Assembly (NCBI RefSeq): GCF_031326225.1
Contig: NZ_CP133720.1
Span: 2,976,001 to 3,040,000 of the forward strand
From: Undibacterium cyanobacteriorum
GTDB lineage: Bacteria; Pseudomonadota; Gammaproteobacteria; Burkholderiales; Burkholderiaceae_D
Length of the DNA: 64,000 nucleotides
Direction: 5' to 3'
The position numbers were made by a program, and so were the translations under genes. Positions 26,018 to 33,460 of the stretch are shown here, piece after piece. The notes under the pieces were generated by a model. That model made no database searches and had not been told where the DNA came from. It was given only the letters and a program-made list of their open reading frames with translations. Each line of letters begins with the position of its first letter. Position 1 is the first letter of the stretch.

Positions 26018-27128
26018 TTTTCTCTCCTTCTATATAAACAGCGATCAGATTTAGTTCACGATCAAGAACTACGAGGTCGGCATAAGCATCGGCCTGCAAA
26101 CGTCCGCGATCAGATAAACCTAAAAAATCTGCTGCGTAAGTAGAAACACGCTTTGAAGCATCGTCCAGTTCTAAACCAATTTTGACTAAATTGCGTAATG
26201 CCTGATCCATGGTCAAGGTGCTACCGGCCAAAGTTCCATCAGCCAAACGTACACCACCCAAACATTTATGCACAACTTGGCGACCTAACATGTATTCGCC
26301 ATCTGGCATACCAGAGGCAGAGGTCGAATCGGTGACGCAATACAGTTTAGGAATCGCACGCAAAGCGGTCTTAATTGCACCGGCATGCACATGTAAAAGA
26401 TCAGGAATAATTTCTGCATAGGTCGCGTGTGCCAGAGCAGCACCAACCATTCCTGGTGCTCTGTGATCCAAGCGCGACATCGCGTTATAGAGGTGAGTAA
26501 AACTAGTGGCGCCATTCTCCATCGCGGCGACACCATCTTCATAAGTTCCTAAAGTATGCCCGAGTTGAACGCGCATACCGAGCGCCGTCAACTGACTCAC
26601 GATTGCCAAATTGCCTTCAACTTCAGGCGCCAAGGTGATCAGTTTGATCGGTGCAATGGCATTGAGTTTTTTGACTTGTTCTAAGGAGCCTGCATGAGCG
26701 AAATCTGGTTGTGCGCCAAGCTTACCAGGGTTGATATAAGGCCCTTCCAAATGCACGCCCAACACACGCGCAGCACCAGACTGTCGTTGACCGCACACGG
26801 TCGAGAGTGCCTGCAGCGCCATTTCCAAATCTGACATTGGCGCCGTCATGGTGGTCGCCAACATGCTCGTGGTTCCATGCCGCGCATGCATACGCGAAAT
26901 GACCTTAATTGCCTCACCGCCTTCCATAGTGTCCTTACCGCCCGCACCATGTACATGAAGATCGATAAAGCCAGGCAAGATATAGCAATCAGCATTCGCG
27001 TTCGGGTCACTTACTTCACCCTGAATGGCGCGAATCTTGTCAGCAAAATTAATTGAACCACGCACCCAACCTTGGGCGGTCAAAATATTTCCGCTGAGCT
27101 CTTGCATCACTTGCCCTTGTTCGGTCAT
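25998..27128 (-). CDS. nagA: N-acetylglucosamine-6-phosphate deacetylase NagA
   Basis: Deacetylates GlcNAc-6-phosphate to glucosamine-6-phosphate and acetate. The 376-residue amidohydrolase shows PGFIDLHVHGAGG (about 52-64), the metal ligand Glu in GVHLEGPYINPGKLGA (about 124-139), QLGHTLG (about 191-197), FTHLYNAMSRLDHRAPG (about 213-229) and the catalytic Asp in VTDSTSASG. The first metal site has HVHG. It overlaps the nagQ stop by 4 bp and the nagB-II start by 20 bp, so translation is coupled. A second start seven codons in (MQELSG) is possible. Confidence 0.95.
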   Translation of the reverse strand: MTEQGQVMQELSGNILTAQGWVRGSINFADKIRAIQGEVSDPNANADCYILPGFIDLHVHGAGGKDTMEGGEAIKVISRMHARHGTTSMLATTMTAPMSDLEMALQALSTVCGQRQSGAARVLGVHLEGPYINPGKLGAQPDFAHAGSLEQVKKLNAIAPIKLITLAPEVEGNLAIVSQLTALGMRVQLGHTLGTYEDGVAAMENGATSFTHLYNAMSRLDHRAPGMVGAALAHATYAEIIPDLLHVHAGAIKTALRAIPKLYCVTDSTSASGMPDGEYMLGRQVVHKCLGGVRLADGTLAGSTLTMDQALRNLVKIGLELDDASKRVSTYAADFLGLSDRGRLQADAYADLVVLDRELNLIAVYIEGEKIELKDA

Positions 27129-27859
27129 CTAAACAACTCCACGACAAAATCATAATAATCGCTGCGGCAGTATGAATGCGTTAACTCCACCGCGGCGCCA
27201 CTCGCCAAATAACCAACACGCGTAATCAACAGCATTGCAGTACCCTGCTTCAAACCAATCAACTTGGCTTGCTCAGCCGTCGCGCTAACCGCTCGAATAT
27301 GCTGCAAAGCACGGGTCGGCGCGACATTGTTCATTTCCAGATGGCCGTACAGACTATCTGTGACCAATTTAGGATTGGGCAAATAGACATTAGGAATCGT
27401 CGAGCTTTCAATCGCCATAACAACGTTATCTGCCGTACGCAAACGCTTCAAACGCGATACCACGGCATGCGGCGACAAACCTAATGAAAGAATTTCTTCC
27501 GGTGACGCCACTCCAGTATCGCGCGACAACCATTGCGAACCAGGCATAAATCCACGTTGACGCAACTCTTCGCTGAAGTTCGTCAAGCGAGACAAAGGCT
27601 GTTCCAGCTTCGGCGTAATGTAAGTTCCAGAACCATGTTTGCGTGTCAGCAATCCACGTTCGCACAGCATCTCGATGGCTTTACGTGCAGTGACGCGCGA
27701 AATGTTCAAAGTTTCGGCCAGCATACGCTCGGAGGGCAAAGCCTCATCTGGTTGCCAATAACCGTTATGAATTCCATTTGCTAACTTATTCGCCAACTGC
27801 AAATACAGAGGGGTGGAGCTATCTCCATCCGGTTTAAAATCAAGAAGTTGAGCCAACAT
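27125..27859 (-). CDS. nagQ: GntR/HutC-family transcriptional repressor NagQ-like
   Basis: A 244-residue DNA-binding regulator with an N-terminal winged helix (about 14-85: PLYLQLANKLANGIHNGYWQ, LPSERMLAETLNISRVTARKAIEML) and a C-terminal UTRA ligand domain (about 95-240). Homologues in amino-sugar loci respond to GlcNAc-6-phosphate or glucosamine-6-phosphate and repress nag genes. Its place inside the operon implies autoregulation. The likely operators are the AATACC direct repeats at 28909-28925, 32234-32250 and 17424-17440; binding is inferred. A clear AAGGAAT ribosome site precedes the ATG. Confidence 0.92.
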   Translation of the reverse strand: MLAQLLDFKPDGDSSTPLYLQLANKLANGIHNGYWQPDEALPSERMLAETLNISRVTARKAIEMLCERGLLTRKHGSGTYITPKLEQPLSRLTNFSEELRQRGFMPGSQWLSRDTGVASPEEILSLGLSPHAVVSRLKRLRTADNVVMAIESSTIPNVYLPNPKLVTDSLYGHLEMNNVAPTRALQHIRAVSATAEQAKLIGLKQGTAMLLITRVGYLASGAAVELTHSYCRSDYYDFVVELFR

Positions 27860-27891
27860 AATTCCTTATTCCTTCAGACAAGTGCGTTGAA

Positions 27892-28767
27892 CTACGATTT
27901 CAACAATTGGCTTTTGACCAAAATGAGGGCACCTAGAGCGGAATCACCTTTTGGTTTGGTGACACGATGTAACAAGGATTCTGGCAAATACAACCAGACC
28001 ACTTCAGCAAGACCACCGCATAGTGCGATCGGTATCGTACCAGAGGGATCGAGGGCATTCGCCATTTTTTCCACTTCAATACCAGCTTCTTTTAAAATAT
28101 TTTTCGCTTTGCCACTTTTTTCAGCAAATTCGACCACGATTGGCGCCAACTGAGCGAACTTTGTTTGCGTCGCGCCCGCTAACCAAGCAAACACGGCATC
28201 TTTGCTTCCACCACAAAATTCAAGCAAGGACTGCGCAAACATATCCATCTGCGCACGTCCATCCAAAGCATGCTGAAGATGATTTACCGCCCGCAAGCCC
28301 ATCCAAGCGCCGCTCGCCTCATCACTCGAGGGGAAGCCCCAACCACCAACCTCGCGACGGTTCCCTGCTGCATCCATCACTTCACCAACGCTACCTGTGC
28401 CGAGTGCAATAATCGCTCCTGCTTTGCCTCCGTGCGCCCCCAATAAGGTGGTGCCTGCATCGGTCTCGATGGCCAACCTGCCGAAACCAGGATTAGCGGC
28501 TTTGAATTCCTCGGCCCATTGCCGATTATTAACGCCAGCCAAACCACAACCTACAGCAATCACTTCCAACGCTGGACGAACCATGCCGATGCTTGCAAAG
28601 GCCATGTTGATCGCTTCCAAAATAGCAGACCACGCTTGGTTTGCCCCGTGCATCAGACCAGATGGACCAGCTGAACCACGCGCCAGCTCTTTCCCCTCAC
28701 GATCCATGAGAATCACGCGAGTTCCCGTTCCACCACCATCGACGCCGATCAAATATTGGTATTGCAT
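27892..28767 (-). CDS. nagK: N-acetylglucosamine kinase, BadF/BadG/BcrA/BcrD ATPase family
   Basis: Phosphorylates GlcNAc (or glucosamine) with ATP in the cytoplasm. The 291-residue protein begins with the ASKHA phosphate-1 loop GVDGGGTGTRVIL, has GCGLAG and the ETDAGTTLLGAHGG loop around 100-113, and the ALGTGSVG phosphate-2 region near 122-129. The family includes the eukaryotic-type GlcNAc kinase. The ATG at 28767 is preferred; a TTG three codons earlier is in frame. It is the first gene of the nine-gene minus-strand nag operon, 32 bp before nagQ. Confidence 0.9.
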   Translation of the reverse strand: MQYQYLIGVDGGGTGTRVILMDREGKELARGSAGPSGLMHGANQAWSAILEAINMAFASIGMVRPALEVIAVGCGLAGVNNRQWAEEFKAANPGFGRLAIETDAGTTLLGAHGGKAGAIIALGTGSVGEVMDAAGNRREVGGWGFPSSDEASGAWMGLRAVNHLQHALDGRAQMDMFAQSLLEFCGGSKDAVFAWLAGATQTKFAQLAPIVVEFAEKSGKAKNILKEAGIEVEKMANALDPSGTIPIALCGGLAEVVWLYLPESLLHRVTKPKGDSALGALILVKSQLLKS

Positions 28768-28875
28768 TGGTTCCAATTCACTTACTTCTTAGGTTTTACC
28801 GACTTATTGCAGATCTGATTTCATAGCATTATCTGAGTCAAAAATGAACATCTACTCAGTGCGCTAATCACACTA

Positions 28876-28899
28876 CCACTTTATGTGCTTCTAAAGTGG
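28876..28899. promoter_or_regulatory. Inverted repeat in the nag operon promoter spacer
   Basis: Perfect 8-bp arms CCACTTTA and TAAAGTGG separated by 8 bases. One arm covers the -10 and the other lies just inside the -35, so a dimeric repressor bound here would block RNA polymerase. Confidence 0.6.
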
Positions 28900-28906
28900 A
28901 TGTCAA
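28878..28906 (-). promoter_or_regulatory. Sigma-70 promoter of the nag operon
   Basis: On the minus strand, consensus -35 TTGACA (28906-28901), a 17-base spacer, and -10 TAAAGT (28883-28878). The start of transcription would be near 28870, about 100 bp before nagK. The same -35, spacing and -10 occur upstream of the TonB receptor gene. Confidence 0.75.
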
Positions 28907-28908
28907 TA

Positions 28909-28925
28909 GGTATTTAAGTGGTATC
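28909..28925. promoter_or_regulatory. NagQ-like operator of the nag operon
   Basis: Read toward the operon the site is GATACCACTTAAATACC, a direct repeat of ATACC with an 11 bp period, ending 2 bp before the -35. The site at the TonB receptor has the same sequence pattern and the same position. Binding by the operon's GntR regulator is inferred. Confidence 0.7.
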
Positions 28926-29036
28926 TAATATTTTTTTGAGCTTGTTGCGTACGTGTATCGAAGCTACGCAGCAAACCCATTGGTTTTAACCCTTGGCAAA
29001 CAGTGCTCAAAGATCAAAATCAAGAGATTCGCGTCG

Positions 29037-29073
29037 AAAAAAAAGTGACGAAGCAGCCCCTGCCCCGTCACTT
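29037..29073 (-). terminator. Rho-independent terminator of the TonB receptor gene
   Basis: On the minus strand stem AAGTGACG pairs with CGTCACTT around a 15-base loop and is followed by eight T. A second perfect 9-bp hairpin (29090-29098 with 29110-29118, GGACTCACA) without a T run lies between it and the receptor stop. Confidence 0.85.
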
Positions 29074-29126
29074 CCATGATCCCTACCGAGGACTCACAAA
29101 GAACTACACTGTGAGTCCACTCTGCA

Positions 29127-31916
29127 TTACATCTTCACGCGCAGTGTCAGGTAGTACTGACGACCACTTTGATAGATGGAGCGTGGTTGATCATTGTTCA
29201 AAGCAAAGTATTTCAACTTCGGATTGTTCAAGTTATGCGCATCGAGGGACAAGGCAAAATTCTCATTGATCTTGTAGCCGAACGATGCAGACAAAGAACC
29301 TGTCGCTGCCTGAGAGAACGCTGTTTCGCGATCCAAACCACTGTAGAACGCTGAACGGTAGCTATAAGACAAACGTGCATTGAACGTATCGTCTTCATAG
29401 TAACCACTCAAGTTGTATGTGTTTTTGGATGCGCCAACAACTTCTTGATCTTTCGCATCTTTAGCATCTGCATAGGTGTAATTTGCAGCGATACCGAAGT
29501 TGTTCAAGATTGGCTGTTCCCATGCCAACTCAAAGCCTTTCACTTTCGCGCTTGAATTGACTGGCACACTCAATACGTAAGGTACCATCGCGCCTTGTGG
29601 AATCGCAGAACTTGAAGTCAAGTAGCTACGTGTGATCTGACCAATACCAACATAGCTTGTCAAATCCATGTAGTACACGCTACCAGACAACAATGCGCGT
29701 GGAGCATAGTAGTATTCCAGAGAGAAATCGAGGTTGTTGGAGCGAATTGGCTTCAAGTTTGGATTCGCACCGCTACCACTACCTGTACCTGTCGCAGTCG
29801 ATGGTGGACTCAAGCTAATTGCACTTGCCAACGCACCGAAGTCTGGACGCGTCATAGTTTTGGATGCTGCAATACGTGCCACCAAATCTTTTTGCAGATC
29901 AAAACGGAAGTTCGCGCTTGGCAAAACATCGTTGTATGTATTGTCTGTCGTTTCGAAGTGGAAAGTACCGAAAGCTGATGACACTTGACGAGCGCCTGGA
30001 CCAGTCAATGCAGAAGTCACACTTTCTTTCGTTTGCACCACACGCACACCGATGTTACCGCTCCAGCCTTCACCTTCCAAATTACCTTGAACATAGAAAG
30101 CATTGACGTTTTCTTTCAGAGCAAATTGTGTGGAGTAGTCGAGACGTGAACCATCTGCGTCGCGGTTGGAGTACTTATTAAACTCAGCCAATTGCGCTGG
30201 TGTGTAGTACCAAATACCTTGTGGGAATGCGCCACCCAAACCAGAACCATAGTTAGATGGATACACGCTTACAGAAGAGGGGAACTTGCTTGGATCATTC
30301 TGCGCAACTGTACCAACTGGGCACCATGTCGCTTGCGACCAATCCCATGGTGCTTGCAAACCACTGGAATTCTTACAACCAGGACCTTGCCCCAATGCTG
30401 CGCCGCTATCACGTTTGTGTTCTGTACTACGAACACCAAATTTCACGGAAGACAAAGCACCACTATCTACGCGATATTCGCCATCCAACTTCGCCCATGA
30501 TTCTTGATCATTCACTACAGTATTTTGGTAACCGAAAACCCAGCCCAAAGATTGTGGTGTGCGGCTTGAATAATTCGTATTACCCAAGCTCCAATCTGCA
30601 GCACGATCCACACCATTGATGTTGTAGCTGGCGCCAGAACCTACACCGACGTTCCATTCAGCGACGTCTTGCGTTGGTGTCTTACCTTTTGCTTTAGATG
30701 TACCAAGTTGACCATTCAATTTCAGATCAGAATTGACTTTCCAAGTTGCGTCTGCACTGAAGAAGTTCACTTCGGAGCCAGCGTCTGGACGAGAAATTTG
30801 ATCGTACACGCCATACGTTGTGCCAGATACTGGTTTGAAGTTTGCATTGACCAAAGTCTTCACGCCGTTGATCGTCGATACGCGATAGCCTGCTTCTGGT
30901 GCTTGACCATTGCCGCCATCGATGAAGTGGGAACCCCACAACATGTAGTTACGGTTGTAGTTAGCAGCGTCCAAAGTAGAGCTAAAACCACTCAAAACAA
31001 CGTCAAATTCTTTGCTTGGTTTGAATTGTGCGCTAACCAAACCACCAGTACGGTGACGCGTTTGTTCAAACAAAGCTGCACCCATCAAACTTGGATAGTA
31101 TGCACCAGCCAAATCTGGATTCGTTTTCGCCATTGGGCTATTCGCACCAATTTGAGACCAACCCAAAATTTCTTGACCATCACGACGCAGGCTACGTTTT
31201 TCGGAGAAGGCTTGAACCATCAAACCCATTGTGCCTTCATCATTTTTCCAGTTCACCAAACCTGAAAATTGCGGATCTGATTTGCCTGGCAAATCAGCAT
31301 AAACCACACCCAAAGACGCTTCGGCAGTCAATTGCTTTTTGAATTCCAATGGCTTACGTGTGATCACATTGATCGAGCCAGCAACACCACCCTCAACCAA
31401 ACTTGCTTGCGATGTCTTATTTACTTCGATACGGCCAACCAATTCAGAAGGCAACAAAGTATAGGAAATAGAACGACCAACACCCGGACCGGATTGATTC
31501 AAAACGAACCAATCACCCGCCGCCATGTTATGACCGTTGATCAAAGTTTGAGTCAAGCTCGGATTGGTACCACGCATACTCACGCGGTCGTTTTCATCGA
31601 AGCCACCCTCGTTACCAGATGCAGAACTTGTCGTTACACCAGATACGCGCTGCAAAGAGTCAGCCACGTTTTTGTCCGGCATTTTGCCGATATCTTCCGC
31701 TGTAATCACCTCAACGTGAGATTCAGCATTGCGTTTTTGATTCAACGACTGCTGCATTGCTGCACGCACACCGGTCACGATAATTTGCTGCGGCTCTTCC
31801 TTCAGCCCTTTTTTCGTATCGGCTTCTTGTGCCTGCGCAGACATCGCTGCAGTAATCATCAAAACCGTCACAGCAGAGGCGATCGGTGTCAGACTAGGCT
31901 TCAAATTACTTTTCAT
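29127..31916 (-). CDS. TonB-dependent outer-membrane receptor (amino-sugar uptake)
   Basis: A 929-residue outer-membrane receptor. It has a signal peptide (about 1-29), a TonB-box region near 43-50 (QQIIVTGVRAA), a plug domain (about 50-185: EVITAEDIGKMPDKNVADSLQRVSGV; VSMRGTNPSLTQTLINGH) and a 22-strand barrel. The pattern GKMPDKNVADSLQR is that of the large receptors used for oligosaccharide uptake in Xanthomonas, Caulobacter and relatives. Its promoter is built like that of the nag operon, so GlcNAc oligomers or muropeptides are the likely cargo. It ends in RVKM rather than an aromatic residue, which is unusual for an outer-membrane barrel. The GGGGGAA ribosome site is strong. Confidence 0.92.
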   Translation of the reverse strand: MKSNLKPSLTPIASAVTVLMITAAMSAQAQEADTKKGLKEEPQQIIVTGVRAAMQQSLNQKRNAESHVEVITAEDIGKMPDKNVADSLQRVSGVTTSSASGNEGGFDENDRVSMRGTNPSLTQTLINGHNMAAGDWFVLNQSGPGVGRSISYTLLPSELVGRIEVNKTSQASLVEGGVAGSINVITRKPLEFKKQLTAEASLGVVYADLPGKSDPQFSGLVNWKNDEGTMGLMVQAFSEKRSLRRDGQEILGWSQIGANSPMAKTNPDLAGAYYPSLMGAALFEQTRHRTGGLVSAQFKPSKEFDVVLSGFSSTLDAANYNRNYMLWGSHFIDGGNGQAPEAGYRVSTINGVKTLVNANFKPVSGTTYGVYDQISRPDAGSEVNFFSADATWKVNSDLKLNGQLGTSKAKGKTPTQDVAEWNVGVGSGASYNINGVDRAADWSLGNTNYSSRTPQSLGWVFGYQNTVVNDQESWAKLDGEYRVDSGALSSVKFGVRSTEHKRDSGAALGQGPGCKNSSGLQAPWDWSQATWCPVGTVAQNDPSKFPSSVSVYPSNYGSGLGGAFPQGIWYYTPAQLAEFNKYSNRDADGSRLDYSTQFALKENVNAFYVQGNLEGEGWSGNIGVRVVQTKESVTSALTGPGARQVSSAFGTFHFETTDNTYNDVLPSANFRFDLQKDLVARIAASKTMTRPDFGALASAISLSPPSTATGTGSGSGANPNLKPIRSNNLDFSLEYYYAPRALLSGSVYYMDLTSYVGIGQITRSYLTSSSAIPQGAMVPYVLSVPVNSSAKVKGFELAWEQPILNNFGIAANYTYADAKDAKDQEVVGASKNTYNLSGYYEDDTFNARLSYSYRSAFYSGLDRETAFSQAATGSLSASFGYKINENFALSLDAHNLNNPKLKYFALNNDQPRSIYQSGRQYYLTLRVKM

Positions 31917-32202
31917 TTATTCCCCCAAGACTTCCTTAAAAAACGTTCAATGCTCGGCAACTCAAATTCTCAGCCACCTTGCGCTATTTACCACTTTTTA
32001 GAAAAACAAGAGTTTGATTGTGCGACGCTAATTAACCGAAGACTTTATTTTCACTAGCGATTCGCACGCACAAACCAAACTTACGAACTAATACGCATTT
32101 GCTGCGACTTCGAAATTTCCCCCCACAGGAATATTCACTTCATCGCATCTCTAACTTCGAGACCAAATGCAAGCCAAACATATAAACTTTCGAAGAGTCT
32201 TC

Positions 32203-32231
32203 ACTTTAGAGTCGCTAATACCAACTGTCAA
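32203..32231 (-). promoter_or_regulatory. Sigma-70 promoter of the TonB receptor gene
   Basis: On the minus strand, TTGACA (32231-32226), 17 bases, TAAAGT (32208-32203), identical hexamers and spacing to the nag operon promoter. It implies a long leader of about 280 bases. Confidence 0.7.
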
Positions 32232-32233
32232 GC

Positions 32234-32250
32234 GGTATTCATGTGGTATT
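32234..32250. promoter_or_regulatory. NagQ-like operator of the TonB receptor gene
   Basis: Read toward the receptor the site is AATACCACATGAATACC, with two AATACC units 11 bp apart, ending 2 bp before the -35. It differs from the nag operon site at three of 17 positions. Confidence 0.7.
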
Positions 32251-32372
32251 AGTTTTATTTGATTGGTATTACAACCATTTTTAAATTGGTATGCGAATCA
32301 AATTCAACAGTGGATCGATAAGCTTTTGATTTTCCTTATCTTTCCTTGTGAATCCATGTGTGAAAACAGCAC

Positions 32373-32400
32373 TGGTATGTTGATCCAAGTCAACATACCA
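32373..32400. repeat. Perfect 11-bp inverted repeat
   Basis: TGGTATGTTGA and its complement TCAACATACCA flank a 6-base spacer. There is no T run on either side, so it is more like a protein-binding site than a terminator. The arms begin with the TGGTAT half site found in the nag operators. Confidence 0.7.
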
Positions 32401-32431
32401 TTCGCAAAAAAGCCACACCACTTTTACATAG

Positions 32432-32443
32432 GGTATATATACC
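32432..32443. promoter_or_regulatory. GGTATATATACC palindrome, possible operator
   Basis: A 12-bp perfect palindrome resembling the inverted TGGT-n4-ACCA arrangement known for the GntR/HutC regulators NagR and DasR. It lies about 200 bp upstream of the DUF1275 gene. Confidence 0.45.
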
Positions 32444-32557
32444 AGTCAAATTCAGTGGTCTTATTAGCTATTATTTAAAAAAACATAAGTTTTTCAAAGA
32501 AAAAACTTCCGATTCGCCACTCGACGAAAAAATGTTTGAGGATCACAATACCTATGA

Positions 32558-32581
32558 GACTTCGATAAAGACTTCGATAAA
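32558..32581 (+). repeat. Tandem 12-bp repeat
   Basis: GACTTCGATAAA occurs twice in direct succession, followed by a partial third copy (GACTCCGA), in the leader region of the DUF1275 gene. Confidence 0.7.
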
Positions 32582-32641
32582 GACTCCGAGAAGATAATCA
32601 CTATAAGACTATCATTTAGGACACTATATTTTTAGGTCACT

Positions 32642-33400
32642 ATGCCCCTGCATTACCTTGCCAAACTCAGCTCACCAGAACGCGATCACCGCACCAATCT
32701 GCATTTAGGAATCGTATTGTGTTGGATCGCTGGAGCACTCAATGCCGGCGGATTCCTCGCCGTCGGTCAATACACTTCACACATGACCGGCATCATCTCG
32801 ACAGCGGCCGATGATCTTGTACTCAATCGTTTTATTCCCGCACTCGCTGCACTATTGATGTTGTGCGCATTTATTGCTGGCGCCGCCTGCACGGCCTTGT
32901 GGATCAACTTTGCACGGCGAAATGCTTATACTTTCCATTACTCACCCGTGCTTTTTATGGAATCAATACTGTTGCTGATGTTTGGATTTTTGGGACGAGG
33001 CTTAATTGAACATGCGTTCGCGACAGTCTCGCTGATTACCGTGATTTTGTGCTTCACGATGGGACTACAAAATGCGCTGATCACTAAAATATCGCATGCC
33101 GAAATTCGAACCACACACGTAACAGGCTTAGTCACGGATGTCGGCATTGAAATCGGCAAGCTCATCTACTGGAACTACGATCAAAAGCAGAATGAACACA
33201 GTATGGTGCGCGCGAATCGAGAAAAATTGCGTCTTCACTGCACACTCGTTTTTGCGTTTTTTGCGGGTGGAGTTGCCGGTGCTGCGGGCTTTAAATACCT
33301 GGGATTTATCTCTACCGTACCACTCGCCCTTCTATTGGTCATACTCGGTCTAGCACCATTGATTGATAAAAAAAAGCACCGTCACGAGGACGGTGCTTAA
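32642..33400 (+). CDS. DUF1275 (YoaK-family) membrane protein
   Basis: A 252-residue inner-membrane protein with about six membrane segments and the family features LCWIAGALNAGGFLAVGQYTSHMTG (25-49), GLQNALITK (about 141-149) and RTTHVTGLVTDVGIEIG (about 156-172). Function of the family is unknown. Its last ten residues (KKKHRHEDGA) are encoded by the terminator hairpin of the convergent M28 peptidase gene. It is divergent from the TonB receptor and could share its control. An AGG ribosome site stands before the ATG. Confidence 0.87.
   Translation: MPLHYLAKLSSPERDHRTNLHLGIVLCWIAGALNAGGFLAVGQYTSHMTGIISTAADDLVLNRFIPALAALLMLCAFIAGAACTALWINFARRNAYTFHYSPVLFMESILLLMFGFLGRGLIEHAFATVSLITVILCFTMGLQNALITKISHAEIRTTHVTGLVTDVGIEIGKLIYWNYDQKQNEHSMVRANREKLRLHCTLVFAFFAGGVAGAAGFKYLGFISTVPLALLLVILGLAPLIDKKKHRHEDGA
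33368..33398 (-). terminator. Terminator of the M28 peptidase gene, inside the DUF1275 coding end
   Basis: On the minus strand a perfect 10-bp stem AAGCACCGTC/GACGGTGCTT with a 5-base loop is followed by eight T. It is 63 bp past the peptidase stop and lies entirely within the last codons of the opposing gene. Confidence 0.88.
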
Positions 33401-33460
33401 TATGTGGGTCGTGAAGCCAGACGACTTCATGATGAATGCTAACTCATCGTTCCACTATTC

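Larger units (their letters stand above)
31917..32641. other. 725-bp regulatory intergenic region between receptor and DUF1275 genes
   Basis: No gene is visible. The region is AT-rich and contains many GGTAT/ATACC half sites (32217, 32234, 32244, 32264, 32287, 32373, 32395, 32432), a perfect 11-bp inverted repeat (32373-32400), a 12-bp palindrome (32432-32443) and a tandem 12-bp repeat (32558-32581). It serves divergent promoters for the TonB receptor and the DUF1275 gene. Confidence 0.7.

Noticed and set aside
30669..31265. 198-residue open frame antisense to the TonB receptor gene
   Set aside because: It is rich in Trp, Cys, His and Thr in a way typical of reverse-strand shadows, and the receptor frame is certain.
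32373..32400. Perfect inverted repeat considered as a terminator
   Set aside because: Neither strand has a T run after the stem, and no gene ends nearby, so a protein-binding site is more likely.
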